Positions 46,538 through 55,986 of a stretch of DNA of 64,000 nucleotides are shown piece after piece; the first letter of the stretch is position 1; every line of letters begins with the position of its first letter. The DNA is taken from the NCBI GenBank assembly GCA_048772705.1, contig JBLWGC010000213.1:248001-312000 (forward strand), written 5' to 3'. The notes under the pieces are model-generated. The model saw only the letters and a program-made list of their open reading frames with translations, was not told the DNA's origin and did no database searches. The DNA is from Leidyana gryllorum EB-2025a (taxonomy: Eukaryota; Apicomplexa). A program made the position numbers and the translations under genes.

Positions 46538-48300
46538 CTATGCACGTGCACACATTCCAGGGGGAGACTGGGACACCACACAACCCGCTATTTGCTCAGC
46601 AGTGTTGCCCGACATACACCAGGCCCTCAAAGACCCACCAGGAGCATACATAGCACAACGACTCTTGCACTCAGAATTCCAATGGGCCGCTGTTCCCTTA
46701 ACCATTGACTCACAAGTGCCACCGCTTCCAGGTGGCACAGTAGTTGGAGCGGTTGTGGGAGCTGCTGTTGTGGGAGCTGCTGTTGTGGGAGCTGCGGTTG
46801 TGGGAGCTGCGGTTGTGGGGGCTGCGGTCGTGGCCCTGGTGGTCGAAGTGCTGCTAACTGTGGGAGAGGTGGTGGTCTGGGTACTGGAACCGCCGGTGCC
46901 CGGCTCCCAACACCAGTCGTGGAGGTGTGCAACACAGGAGCTCCAAGTGGTGAAGGCTTCACAAAGGCAGCGGCCGTGAGTCATGTACCAGTGGCACTGC
47001 TGCTGGCAGGCGCGAGCGCTGGGAAGATCTTGCGAGGTGATAGAAAGCATGCATTCCTCTTCAGACTGGGTGATGTGGTCACCATGTGAACCTCCGGGCG
47101 CGGCGGTAGTGGGGGCAGCGGTGGTGGGAGCGACAGTGGTGGGGGCACGGGTGGTGGTGGCCACAGTGGTAGGGGCCGTGGTAGAGGGAGCGACAGTGCT
47201 GATAGCGCCACCCGCGCAAGGTTGCATGAGCTTGTTGGCTTCAACAAAGAATTTCTCCTTGTTAGCATAGTCGTACTTCCAGAACATAAGTCCTCCGCGA
47301 TATCCGATTTCATTCCAAGCCTTGCAAGCCCACTCACGAACGACTCCCAAGTCCATCCACTGGCTGGCCTGTTCGACATGATTGACGGCGAAAGGTTTAG
47401 ACCAGACGAAACGGTGTTTCGGCAGGCCAGTATTAGCCCAAACTTGCGATACAGCGATCTCTGGGAACCAATCGTGCGACTTGATGAATGACTCCTGGTA
47501 GTTAGCGCCATTTCCAGCACCTTGATTGTAGTACTGAGTAAGGAAAATAAGATCGTGATTATCTTGCGCAAGCTTGTTGAAATCCCAACTGCCACCTGCC
47601 CAAAGACGACTCCACAGAGGAGATTCCGGGGCTGTTGTGAGAAAATCAATATAAGTCTTGCACCGTTTGGTGGAGGACATCATCCAGTTGTAGACAGCGC
47701 TAGTTGCTGCATAGTTCTGGTGAATGGATTCCATATTAAAGTCGACCGCAGTGAGACCCTGAGCCTTTGCCCATCCGCAGACGTCGTCAGCGTAAGCTGC
47801 GGAGCACCAAATTCAACACAGAAGGCTCAAAACACACCACTCACCTTCCGGGTTCTGAGTCAGCCAGGTACTACCAGCTGTGGCTCCTCCGGTGGAGACT
47901 CCGAGGTATCCCCCATTGCGCGATGCGGCGTAGATGGCAGCATCTTTCTGTGCTTGGGTCATATCAGTCCAACGTTTGACCGAATCAGCGACCTTCCCTG
48001 GCCATGCGGGGGCTCCGATAAGATAGAAAGCCATATGCACGACACTGATGCCGGCATCAAACATACGCACTAGATCTTCTGATTGCTGTGCGGGGGTGTA
48101 CGAGACACCTGCAGACTCCGAATGGTATACGTAGAGAGGCAACTTGTTTCCAAACAAGGGGCTGGTGGAATAACCGAATCATCAATGCGTCACAAAGTCA
48201 GTATAACTCACTGAACGTCACTGGACGTCGCCACATGATTGGTACGCTTCATGTTCACAGCCGAAGCTGTTCCAACGAGTGCGGCAACTGAGAGCTTCAT
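46538..48300 (-). CDS. secreted GH18-like protein A with Cys-rich tail domains
   Basis: Three exons (48300-48212, 48161-47845, 47796-46538) encode 554 aa. A short hydrophobic N-terminus (MKLSVAALVGTASAV) looks like a signal peptide. Residues 30-320 have a GH18 chitinase-like barrel pattern: GGYLGVSTGGATAG, TAVDFNME at 151-158, LTQYYNQ and GGLMFWKYDYAN. In active GH18 enzymes the motif is DxxDxDxE. Here Asp154 and Glu158 are kept, while the first Asp is Thr and the third is Asn156. Two Thr/Ala/Pro-rich linkers of about 30-50 residues, built from TTAAP repeats, separate two six- to eight-Cys modules at the C-terminus. The second linker corresponds to a 15-bp tandem repeat. Function could be chitin binding or a changed hydrolase; unproven. 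Confidence 0.75.
46745..46835. repeat. 15-bp minisatellite encoding TTAAP linker repeats
   Basis: About six copies of a 15-bp unit (plus strand GCTGCTGTTGTGGGA with few changes) lie in the last exon of GH18-like gene A. Read on the minus strand they encode the Thr-Thr-Ala-Ala-Pro linker between two Cys modules. The unit keeps the frame, so copy-number change would lengthen or shorten the linker only. A second, more decayed Thr/Ala/Pro linker lies at about 47,095-47,210. Confidence 0.85.
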
Positions 48301-48555
48301 GACAACTTCAAATCAGCCGACGAGGGGCGCACGTCCTCGAAGTAGAACGAATGTCTCATTTATACCACAAACATGTGTTCGGAATGCCGAACGTGCCGAA
48401 TTCGGGGGAAGCTGATGCGTACATCACTTTCCACAAAGACTCTGGGGGCCGATGTCCAGCACATCTCTCGATCGACCACCCGTGATCTAATTTTCTAGCA
48501 TAATGTCGGTTTACTATGAATTGCGGATAATACTTTTGTGTGGACGATAATGGTT

Positions 48556-49867
48556 CTACACCAACGCCGCCAAAGCAGCTCCAAGAACAAAACATTGAGC
48601 CGCAAACTGTGCTGGCAACCCGCTGGTGCTCTGATCGCCAGTTGCGGTTACGTCGCCAGTTGTGACTCCGTCGCCGCCTCCGACTCCAGCTGTGTGTGAA
48701 ACGCAGTATCCAATGAGCTTCGAATATTAAAAAGATACTTACCAGTGGAGGTGGGTGCAACGGTGATAATACTGCCTCCTGAGCACGGCTGGAGCAGACT
48801 GGTGGCTCGGGTGAAGAATGCCTCCTTGTTAGCATAGTCGTACTTCCAGAACATAAGTCCTCCGCGATAGCCAATTTCGTTCCATGCCTTGCAAGCCCAT
48901 TCGCGTACGTCATCCAAGTTCATCCACTGGTCGGCAGACTCCACATGATTGACAGCAAAAGGCTTAGACCACACGAAACGGTGTTTGGGCAAACCGGTGT
49001 TAGCCCAGATTTGTGAAACAGAAACTTGCGGGAACCAATCGTGGGACTGAATGAACGCTTCCTGATAATTCGCGCCGTTCCATCCACCCTGGTTGTAGTA
49101 TTGAGTCAAGAAAACCAGATCGGCGTTGTTCTGGGCGATCTTGATGAAATCGTTTTCTCCCCCAGCCCACACACGACTCCAAAGCGGGGCTTCCGGAGCG
49201 GTGGTCAAAAAGTTGATATAAGTCTTGCATTGTTTGGTGACAGCCATCATCCAGTCATATACTGCAGATGTTTTCGCGTAGCCCTGATGGATAGATTCCA
49301 TGTTAAAGTCCACTGCGGTCAATCCCTGAGCCTTGGCCCATCCACAAACGTCATTGGCGTATGCTGTCATGGGACATTAAGAGTTGCCAATCGTGCAATC
49401 TACTTACACTCTGGATTCTGCGCCAGCCAGCTGTCTCCGGCCGTGGCACCACCCGTAGACACCCCCAAGTAGCCACCATTGCGAGCAGCGGCTGAAATAG
49501 CGGCGTCCTTCTCAGCCTGAGTCATATCTGCCCAGCGCTTGACTGAATCCGCCACCTTGTCGGGCCATGCGGGAACGCCGATCAGGTAGAAGGCGAGATG
49601 AACCACACTGATGCCCGAGTCGAACATGCGAACCAGATCCTCAGATTGTTGGGCAGGGCTGTATGGGCTGCCAGAAGGGTCGAGGCTGCCGGATGGCTCG
49701 GAGTGATAAATATAAAGCGGCAGTTTGTTGCCGAACAGCGGACTGGGGAGACGACACTCGATGAGGCCTTTAGATACATTGTCGACTCACTGCTGGTCTT
49801 CGGACCGCACGACACCGGCGTCATCTGCCAAAGCGAGGGTGGTGAGAGCGGCGAACGAAAGCTTCAT
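48556..49867 (-). CDS. secreted GH18-like protein B, possible GPI anchor
   Basis: Four exons (49867-49791, 49742-49408, 49363-48743, 48689-48556) encode 388 aa. The N-terminus MKLSFAALTTLALA is a likely signal peptide. The GH18-like barrel is the same as in copies A and C, with TAVDFNME at 153-160 (Asp156, Asn158, Glu160), LTQYYNQGGWNG and GGLMFWKYDYAN. An insert SGSLDPSGS after IYHSEP is specific to this copy. Instead of Cys modules it ends in a Gly/Thr-rich stretch and a hydrophobic tail CFVLGAALAALV, the layout of a GPI-attachment signal. The last short exon (134 nt) supplies this tail. Introns 1 and 2 fall at the same places and phases as in A and C, which shows recent duplication. Confidence 0.75.
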
Positions 49868-50056
49868 CTTTTGATCTACAATTCTATGCCTGCAGAAGTG
49901 CACGTCGTTATGCAAATCGAGCGTCTCATTTAATCAGCGGTGAACACGCGTGTGGATGATATTAACATTCGCAGGACACTGACGGATGGTTTTTTGCCAC
50001 TTTCTGATGATCACACTGTGTATGACAAGCATAATCGTGCATACATCTCAAGTTAT

Positions 50057-51394
50057 TCATAGCATTGAATATAACAGCGATACTGCACAAAGACCCTCAG
50101 ATATCAATTCCACTGCACCACTGCCTTCGCCCTCTGAGGTGCTGCCGTCTCCAACACTGGTGCTCGGGTTTCCACCACCACCGGTAGTGAACCAGCCGCC
50201 GCCCGAAGTTGTTTCCCAGCCGCCGCCCGAAGTTGTGTCCCAGCCGCCAGCGCCGTTAGTTGTGGCCTCCGTGCCGTCAGTAGCGGGGGGTACCCAGCCG
50301 GAGTCGCTGGTTGTAGTGGGGGCGGGAGTGACTATACTGCCTCCAGCGCAGGGCTGCATGAGTCTGTTGGCCTCGCTGAAGAAGTTCTCTTTATTGGCGT
50401 AGTCATACTTCCAGAACATAAGTCCGCCTCTGTAGCCGATTTCGTTCCAAGCCTTGCAAGCCCAGTCGCGGACGTCATTCAAGTTCATCCACTGATTGGA
50501 AGACTCCACATGATTGACAGCGAATGGCTTAGACCACACGAAACGGTGTTTGGGCAAACCGGTGTTGGCCCAGACTTGGGAAACAGCAACTTGCGGGAAC
50601 CAGTCGTGGGACTGAATGAAGGCTTCCTGATAATTCGCGCCGTTCCATCCACCCTGGTTGTAGTATTGAGTCAAGAAAATCAGATCGTCATTGTCCTGGG
50701 CGATCTTGATGAAATCCCAGTTTCCACCAGCCCACACACGACTCCACAGAGGCGCTTCGGGAGCAGTTGTGAGGAAGTTGATATAATTCTTGCACCGCTT
50801 TGTCGCCTTCATCATCCAGTCATAAACCCTATCATTCGCAGCATAGTTCTGGTGGATAGATTCCATATTAAAGTCCAGAGCGGTAAAACCTTGGGTCTTG
50901 GCGTAGCCACAAACATCGTCAGCATATGCTGTGTCACAGTGATTGATTGGCTGGGGACACAAAGTGAGGACTCACACTCTGCGTTCTGCTGAAGCCAAGT
51001 GTCTCCAGCGGTAGCGCCTCCTGTGGAAAGTCCCAAGTAGGCACCATTGCGGGCAGCAGCAGCGATAGCGGCGTCCTTCTCCGATTGATTCATGTCGGCC
51101 CAGCGCTTCACTGAATCCGCTACCTTGTCGGGCCATGCGGGAGCACCGATCAGGTAGAAGGCGAGGTGGACCACACTGATGCCCGAATCGAACATACGCA
51201 CCAGATCCTGCGACTGCTGAGCAGGCGTGTAGCTGACTCCCGCGGACTCGGAGTGATAGATATAAAGCGGAAGCTTGTTCCCAAATAGGGGGCTGATGAA
51301 GAGGAGATCGAGTGGTGTATTGCACTTTTTGACACTGTACTCACTGATCTCCCGCGACTGCGCTAATGAGTGCTGCGATAGAAAGAATCTTCAT
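50057..51394 (-). CDS. secreted GH18-like protein C
   Basis: Three exons (51394-51345, 51292-50976, 50928-50057) encode 412 aa. The signal peptide is MKILSIAALISAVAG. The barrel matches copies A and B closely: GAYLGLSTGGATAG, then TALDFNME at 138-145 (Asp141, Asn143, Glu145), LTQYYNQGGWNG and GGLMFWKYDYAN. Residues after about 330 form a Gly/Thr/Trp-rich region with GGGWETTSGGGWFTT repeats, encoded by 24-bp direct repeats near 50,191-50,250. The protein ends in a moderately hydrophobic stretch (GLCAVSLLYSML) that might be a GPI signal, though weaker than in B. Intron positions match A and B. It sits 189 nt upstream of copy B on the same strand. Confidence 0.75.
50191..50250. repeat. 24-bp direct repeats in GH18-like gene C
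   Basis: Two full copies and one partial copy of a 24-bp unit (CAGCCGCCGCCCGAAGTTGT at its core) encode Gly/Trp/Thr repeats near the C-terminus of GH18-like protein C. The unit is a multiple of three and keeps the frame. Confidence 0.8.
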
Positions 51395-51479
51395 GATGTT
51401 ACAACCGAATTGATGCGCACGTCCCTCTCGAAACGCGATCCTCACATTACATGTAACACCAAGAGGCGTGTAGTAAAGT

Positions 51480-52539
51480 TCACATTGGGACTCCCGCTTC
51501 GGAAGTCTTGAGGATTGCAAAACCAGTGCTCCCATCACAATTCGAGAATAACAACTTCATATGGGTGAGCAAACCTTTCTCTCTATGGAGATACTTATAT
51601 AATGCTACCCCGGCTGAGTAACCAAATTCCTGTTCTGCCTCACAAACCCATTCGTGCACAACTCCCAAATCCGTGAATCCACCGGCAAATACCATCCTCG
51701 TGGCACTCGGCTTTGTCAAGGTCCACCGGTCGAGGCGGCCGTCCTTTGTCCGGTCAACGACTTGCTGGATAGCCATTCCCTCCCAGCTCCGTTGATCTGA
51801 GCGTCTGAACGCTTGCCAATACTCCAAAGGATTGGCTGCAATTAGCGAAGGTTACACACACACAAGGAGACACCATCGCGCACTCACCATCATATCCATT
51901 GAAATACCAAATATAAAAGTGCTCCACATCGGGCAAGTGTTGGGCAACATAGACGTACCCGCCACTGTCACCCGTCCAAGAGTCAGATACGTATGCATAC
52001 ATCAATGAATGAGTGATAATATCGACATGTTCAGCACATCTCTTCGAAGCTGTGATGATCCAATCGAGTTGTGTGCGGGGGGTACCAACGTCCATATTTC
52101 TCATCATCCAGTCAACTCCACCGTAGTCATGCGCTTTTGCGTACTTGCAGGCCTCATCAGCAGTGTCTGCATCGGAATGAAGGTCACAGATCACAATTTT
52201 AGTACCTTTTGGGTCCAAGGTCCACCAGTTCTGCGAGAAATCTCCTCCGATAGAGAGGAGTAGTTGGGTGTTTGAGACTTTTAACTTGTCAATAACATTT
52301 GCCTTCTTCTCGTCCTGCAGCCTCTCCCAAGCCAAAGCACTATTGGCAACGTGATCAGGCCACGTGTCGTTGTTCAGTATGTAAGACATCATGATGACTC
52401 GACTAGCGCCTGTGAAGGCGACGGACATGAGATCATCGGCCAAGGCGTCGCCACTTCGGGTCCAGTCATCAAAGTAGATGCCCAGAGACGTGGCGCTGAC
52501 TGTCCATACTAAGGTGAAGGGTAGCAGGAAGGCTCCCAT
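51480..52539 (-). CDS. divergent secreted GH18-fold-like protein D
   Basis: Two exons (52539-51888, 51835-51480) encode 335 aa. A signal peptide is likely (MGAFLLPFTLVWTVSATS). Barrel-like features are LGIYFDDWTRSGDAL, LLLSIGGDFSQNWW and YGGVDWMM, in the same order as in a GH18 fold. The catalytic motif is lost: only one Asp of DxxDxDxE remains and the Glu is absent. VCEAEQEFGYSAGVALYKY near the C-terminus matches the ACKAWNEIGYRGGLMFWKY block of copies A-C, which ties it to them. It lacks their two shared introns and has one at a different place. It is therefore an older paralogue and probably not an enzyme. There is no linker or anchor-like tail. Confidence 0.65.
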
Positions 52540-52562
52540 TGTCGTGCATGCGTGCGGTTCAT

Positions 52563-53913
52563 TCAGTTATGCAACCTGATGGTGCGGCCGCATATGTCAA
52601 TAGTATTCTGCCGACCTCCAGTGCGAACTTGACGTGAATGCTCTCTCCGCAGCTCAAATGTGCGATTCGTCTTGAAGGGTGTGTATGGAACGCGACGGGG
52701 CGGCCAATTCTGCTCAGTACCAAAAGCCCGCCGCAGATTGATACCTTTGGTCGATGTTTCGAGTCTTCCAATCTCCTTTTCTCCCGCTACGGGCCGAGGC
52801 AATACTCGCCGCACGGGCGGTTTGCAGAGTCTGTCGTAGAAATCATTTAACTTTTGTGTCGCGGGGTCCACGGACGACGATCTGCTGCAGTCGCCTTTGG
52901 CCGGGGCGGCAGTGGCCTGCGGCATGAGAGCGGTTGTGCTGCGTCGGACCCGCGGCATTCGTGTTTGGACCAATTCTGTCGTGACGGCGGCTTGTGCACG
53001 AGTGCTGCGTTCTAAGCTCTTATCCGCTAGATACCCTGGCAAATCCCCTCGGGCGAGTTTCGAAAAACGTGCCTGAGCTACCGCTCGACTCTGTCGCAGT
53101 GCGTTGATTCTCTCTGCCTTATCCTGTAGATCGTGTCCGAGAGGCGTGGGTGCTCTGGGCTTCTCGGTGGGAGCCGATTTCAATGCTTTTAGGAGATTCT
53201 GCTCAATCTCCACCATATCCTCCACCGTACGTGCCTGGGCGACTATGGGAAAGTGATGTGGCCAACACTGACATTGTCTTACTCTGATCGTCAATTTCGC
53301 TCAACGTTGTCTTTGGGAGGGCACTGCTGCCCTTTTTGGACGTAGGCGACTTGCTGGGTGGGACGAAGGCCACAGTCTTGGCACGTGGAGTGATTCGTTT
53401 GAGCGGTGCGTTCGGCAGAGGGGGGCGGCCCCGGTGGCGTTGGGGGGGAGGTGCTAGTCGGGGTGGGATCACTATATTTGGTGTGTGATAGAGAGTTGCT
53501 GAGGGGTCGTAACTGGCTGCTGACTGTGAACTCCGGGCGCTGCATAGGGGCGCGGGGGACTCCATGTAAGCTGGGGATGAAGACGAGTCTTTTCGGGCCG
53601 ACATGATACGAATATGTGAGAAGGTTTGTCGTAATTGCGAAGTTCTCTCAGGAGGACTCATTCGCTTCCATAGCTGAGACTGCTTCACCAGCAGTGTCAC
53701 AAGACTCAGAAGCAAACGACACGACGTGTCGAATCCCGCTTGATCGATAAGCTCCGATATGCTTCGTGCGAGACGTCCATCTATATACTTTGTCCCCGAA
53801 CCAACTGACTCTGCTTCAATATGTGGTGGGGAGCACCGCGGTGTGTTCAGCTCTGACAGGGATCCCACAGGACTCGCCAATCCGGTCTGACAATCTTTAA
53901 CAGCCGCCACCAT
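52563..53913 (-). CDS. unknown basic, largely disordered protein
   Basis: Two exons (53913-53283, 53242-52563) join across a 40-nt intron into 436 aa. I do not recognise it. Residues 35-95 look helical (LARSISELIDQAGFDTSCRL and LLSLVTLLVKQSQLWKRM). The middle is Ser/Pro/Lys-rich. Around the splice junction lies a helix with ARTVEDMVEIEQNLLKALKS, then RINALRQSRAVAQARFSKLA. The C-terminal 150 residues are rich in Arg, Thr and Pro, with several RR pairs, and look like a nucleic-acid- or microtubule-binding tail, which is a guess from composition only. The start at 53913 lies 25 nt after the PPCS stop on the same strand. Confidence 0.5.
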
Positions 53914-53938
53914 CTTTTTCTCTCGGGTGCAATACACG

Positions 53939-55113
53939 TCACATGCGTGCCGTAAATGAAGACAGAAGGGCGTCCACAATGGGCGATTCCAGTGGCGTCC
54001 CGCTCGGACAGGCCTCTCCCACGGCCAATCGTTCGGGTTCGCTCTCCCCGTCCCGGCCACCGCGGTAGAGGAACACTTCTTGGTACCGAGTGTGGAGCAG
54101 ATTGCCGATAACGAGGTCGCAAGCGTTCCCCTTTAGCGATTCCTTCGCTTTGCGGTGGAGAATGCCATCGTCAGTCTCCAATTTGAGTGACACAAAGAAC
54201 GCACTTGGGACCAGTTGCCGAAACAGAGACCTGCGGTGACGCAACATCGAGACCGTTGACGCGACATTCCACCCCTTACAGAAACTTTGGCGTCTTCTTG
54301 AAACTCAGTGTGAAGGTATCGCCGATCTGATCCCCTTGGATCTTGTGCTGGGCCTGTGTGTGTGTGTGATTGCGTGTCCATTTTTGGGGGGAGAAGTGTT
54401 GGGAAAAGTAAACTCACCAAAGCCGAGGTGGGCAGGTAAAAGTCCGAGACGGCAGCTGCAAGAATGACAATCGCTGGCCTATCGGCGAGAGCGCGTCTGA
54501 GTAGGTGGCTGATAGATTTGCCAATAAACACGTGAGGGAGGGACGGCCGAAACTCACTACAAACCGTCCAGATACTCCGAGAGGGTAACGTATGAGCAAA
54601 TCTTGAGCAACGGGCTGTTCCGCTTGGCGAGAAGCTCTTCTCTGTTCGGGCTTTCCGTCACTTTCTCGTCCCTGCGGCGAGCGGGGATGTGGGTCGGGCA
54701 CACCCGCACTTTTGCACTCACCCAGTGTACATCTCGCGGAGGAAAGGTTGTTGAGCCGATTGGCGGTTGAAGAACAGCACATGGTACCCGCGGTTCACGA
54801 ACTGCCTGGGGGGGGTCATGAATAGCATAGCAATAGGGGGCGTGTCTCACTCGGCCAAGGAGGCTCCGCGTCTACCAGTGCTGAAATTCTCCAGGGAGCG
54901 AACAGTATTGGCTTCCAGAGGTATGGATGTGCCTCCAGAGGTTATAAGAACGATTGGTCTGTCTTTTGGTACACTGTCTTGAGACCACTGTATCGCGGAG
55001 GCAACTTTGTCACCATCGGAGGGCTCGCCCAAGTCGGCTGTCTGGAAGATATGGTGGAACCTTTGGTCGAGCTGGTCCAAGGGTTGGCCATGGTGATGCA
55101 GAGTAGCGGTCAT
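53939..55113 (-). CDS. PPCS: phosphopantothenate-cysteine ligase
   Basis: PPCS joins 4'-phosphopantothenate to cysteine in coenzyme A synthesis. Six exons (55113-54851, 54805-54722, 54671-54558, 54508-54418, 54353-54280, 54230-53939) encode 305 aa, matching the animal enzyme's length. Conserved blocks are [54 protein letters not shown], then [15 protein letters not shown] and [10 protein letters not shown]. It is the stand-alone eukaryotic type, not fused to a decarboxylase as in bacterial CoaBC. The ATG at 55113 was chosen because it comes after the Bap31-like stop and is preceded by CCCATTTTTAG. Upstream ATGs would overlap the neighbour. Five short introns in under 1.2 kb make it one of the most broken-up genes here. 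Confidence 0.93.
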
Positions 55114-55175
55114 GATGCTAAAAATGGGGATATAAATACGTTTCGTATTCAAGTTGTTAAAGTTGCTGTTGGTAT

Positions 55176-55661
55176 CTATGAACTGCGAGCTTTCAATGAG
55201 TCGAGCTGATCTCGAAGTTTCTTGACGACTCCACTCCATCGCCATAATATGCTGAGAGGGTAACAGTGGATATAATATCATTATTATCAGTTAGTTAGAA
55301 CTTACGCCCACTCTACAATGCACATAAGGCAGAGCCACCAATTGCGTTGGTGGCGTAAAACTCTGGCCTTAAGCTCTTCCAGTCCAGCGAGGTTTCCAGT
55401 TTGGTTCATCATGTTGCGGTTAGAGCGCAGGTTCATGAGGGATAGGGTCTCAGATGCACAGGCAATGATAGCGACAGTCAGCATGATGAGGGGTAGGCGG
55501 ATACGGACAGCATTCTTGCCTTCGCCGAGCTTGAGATTGAGGTTGCAGGTGCGGCTTGCGAGATTCTCAAATACGCGGAAACCTGTGAGATATAATAGTC
55601 CGAGGACGCCTCCTGTTTCCAAGACGCCCCATCTAATGAATGTCCATAGGAAGGTCTGCAT
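55176..55661 (-). CDS. Bap31-like ER transmembrane protein
   Basis: Two exons (55661-55306, 55251-55176) encode 143 aa. Three hydrophobic segments are visible: residues about 1-25 ([18 protein letters not shown] onward), 55-75 ([19 protein letters not shown]) and 110-130 ([19 protein letters not shown]). The stretch [16 protein letters not shown] matches the 'KLFRAQRNLYI' region that leads into the third membrane helix of Bap29/Bap31 and yeast Yet proteins, which act in ER export and quality control. The long cytosolic coiled coil and the C-terminal KKxx retrieval signal of Bap31 are absent; the protein stops soon after helix three with SLKARSS. It lies 24 nt after the H2A-like gene. Confidence 0.65.
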
Positions 55662-55685
55662 GTACGGTTTAGTCAATTTTTCGTT

Positions 55686-55967
55686 CTAAGAGTTATCGCC
55701 ATATACAAATCTCTGTAGCGTCTCATCTAGAGCTACTACTAACTGGATGTGTCGGACGCTGATGACGTCGGAACCGGTCTCACGAGCACAAGCAACCGAA
55801 TCTTCCAATACTTTGTGGACAAATGCTTGCATAGCCGCCGTGAGGAAGCTGGGGGCGTGGCATCCAATTTTGAGGCGCCCCAATTGACCGGAGTGCTGCT
55901 TAGCTAGAAGTAACTCCTCGATCTCTTGCCTTCTGAAGAAGAGTTTCTTGGGGGGTTGTGAAGCCAT
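55686..55967 (-). CDS. short H2A-like histone-fold protein
   Basis: Single exon, 93 aa. Residues 30-88 follow the H2A histone fold: KIGCHAPSFLTAAMQAFVHK aligns with the H2A helix 2 region (GAGAPVYLAAVLEYLTAE), and SVRHIQLVVALDETLQRF aligns with PRHLQLAIRNDEELNKL. The N-terminus MASQPPKKLFFRRQEIEELL corresponds to the FPVGRVHRLL helix but without the canonical tail lysines. The C-terminal docking domain of H2A is missing, because the protein ends four residues after FVYG. Core H2A is about 130 aa, so this would be a tailless variant or a histone-fold subunit of another complex (NF-YC or TAF class are alternatives). The ATG is preceded by TAATAGACA. It is 19 nt downstream of UTP18. Confidence 0.6.
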   Translation of the reverse strand: MASQPPKKLFFRRQEIEELLLAKQHSGQLGRLKIGCHAPSFLTAAMQAFVHKVLEDSVACARETGSDVISVRHIQLVVALDETLQRFVYGDNS

Positions 55968-55986
55968 TGTCTATTATATCAGTCAG

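Noticed and set aside
46745-46835. CRISPR-like array of short direct repeats.
   Set aside because: Units of 15 bp are adjacent without spacers, keep the reading frame and lie inside a eukaryotic coding exon.
46311-46979. Plus-strand open frame ending in a Val/Gly/Ala-rich stretch that resembles a membrane segment.
   Set aside because: It is the antisense of the TTAAP linker repeats in GH18-like gene A; the repeat unit has no stop in this frame.
55239-55245. Upstream in-frame ATGs for PPCS.
   Set aside because: They lie inside the last exon of the Bap31-like gene. The ATG at 55113 follows an acceptor-like TTTTTAG and gives the normal enzyme length.
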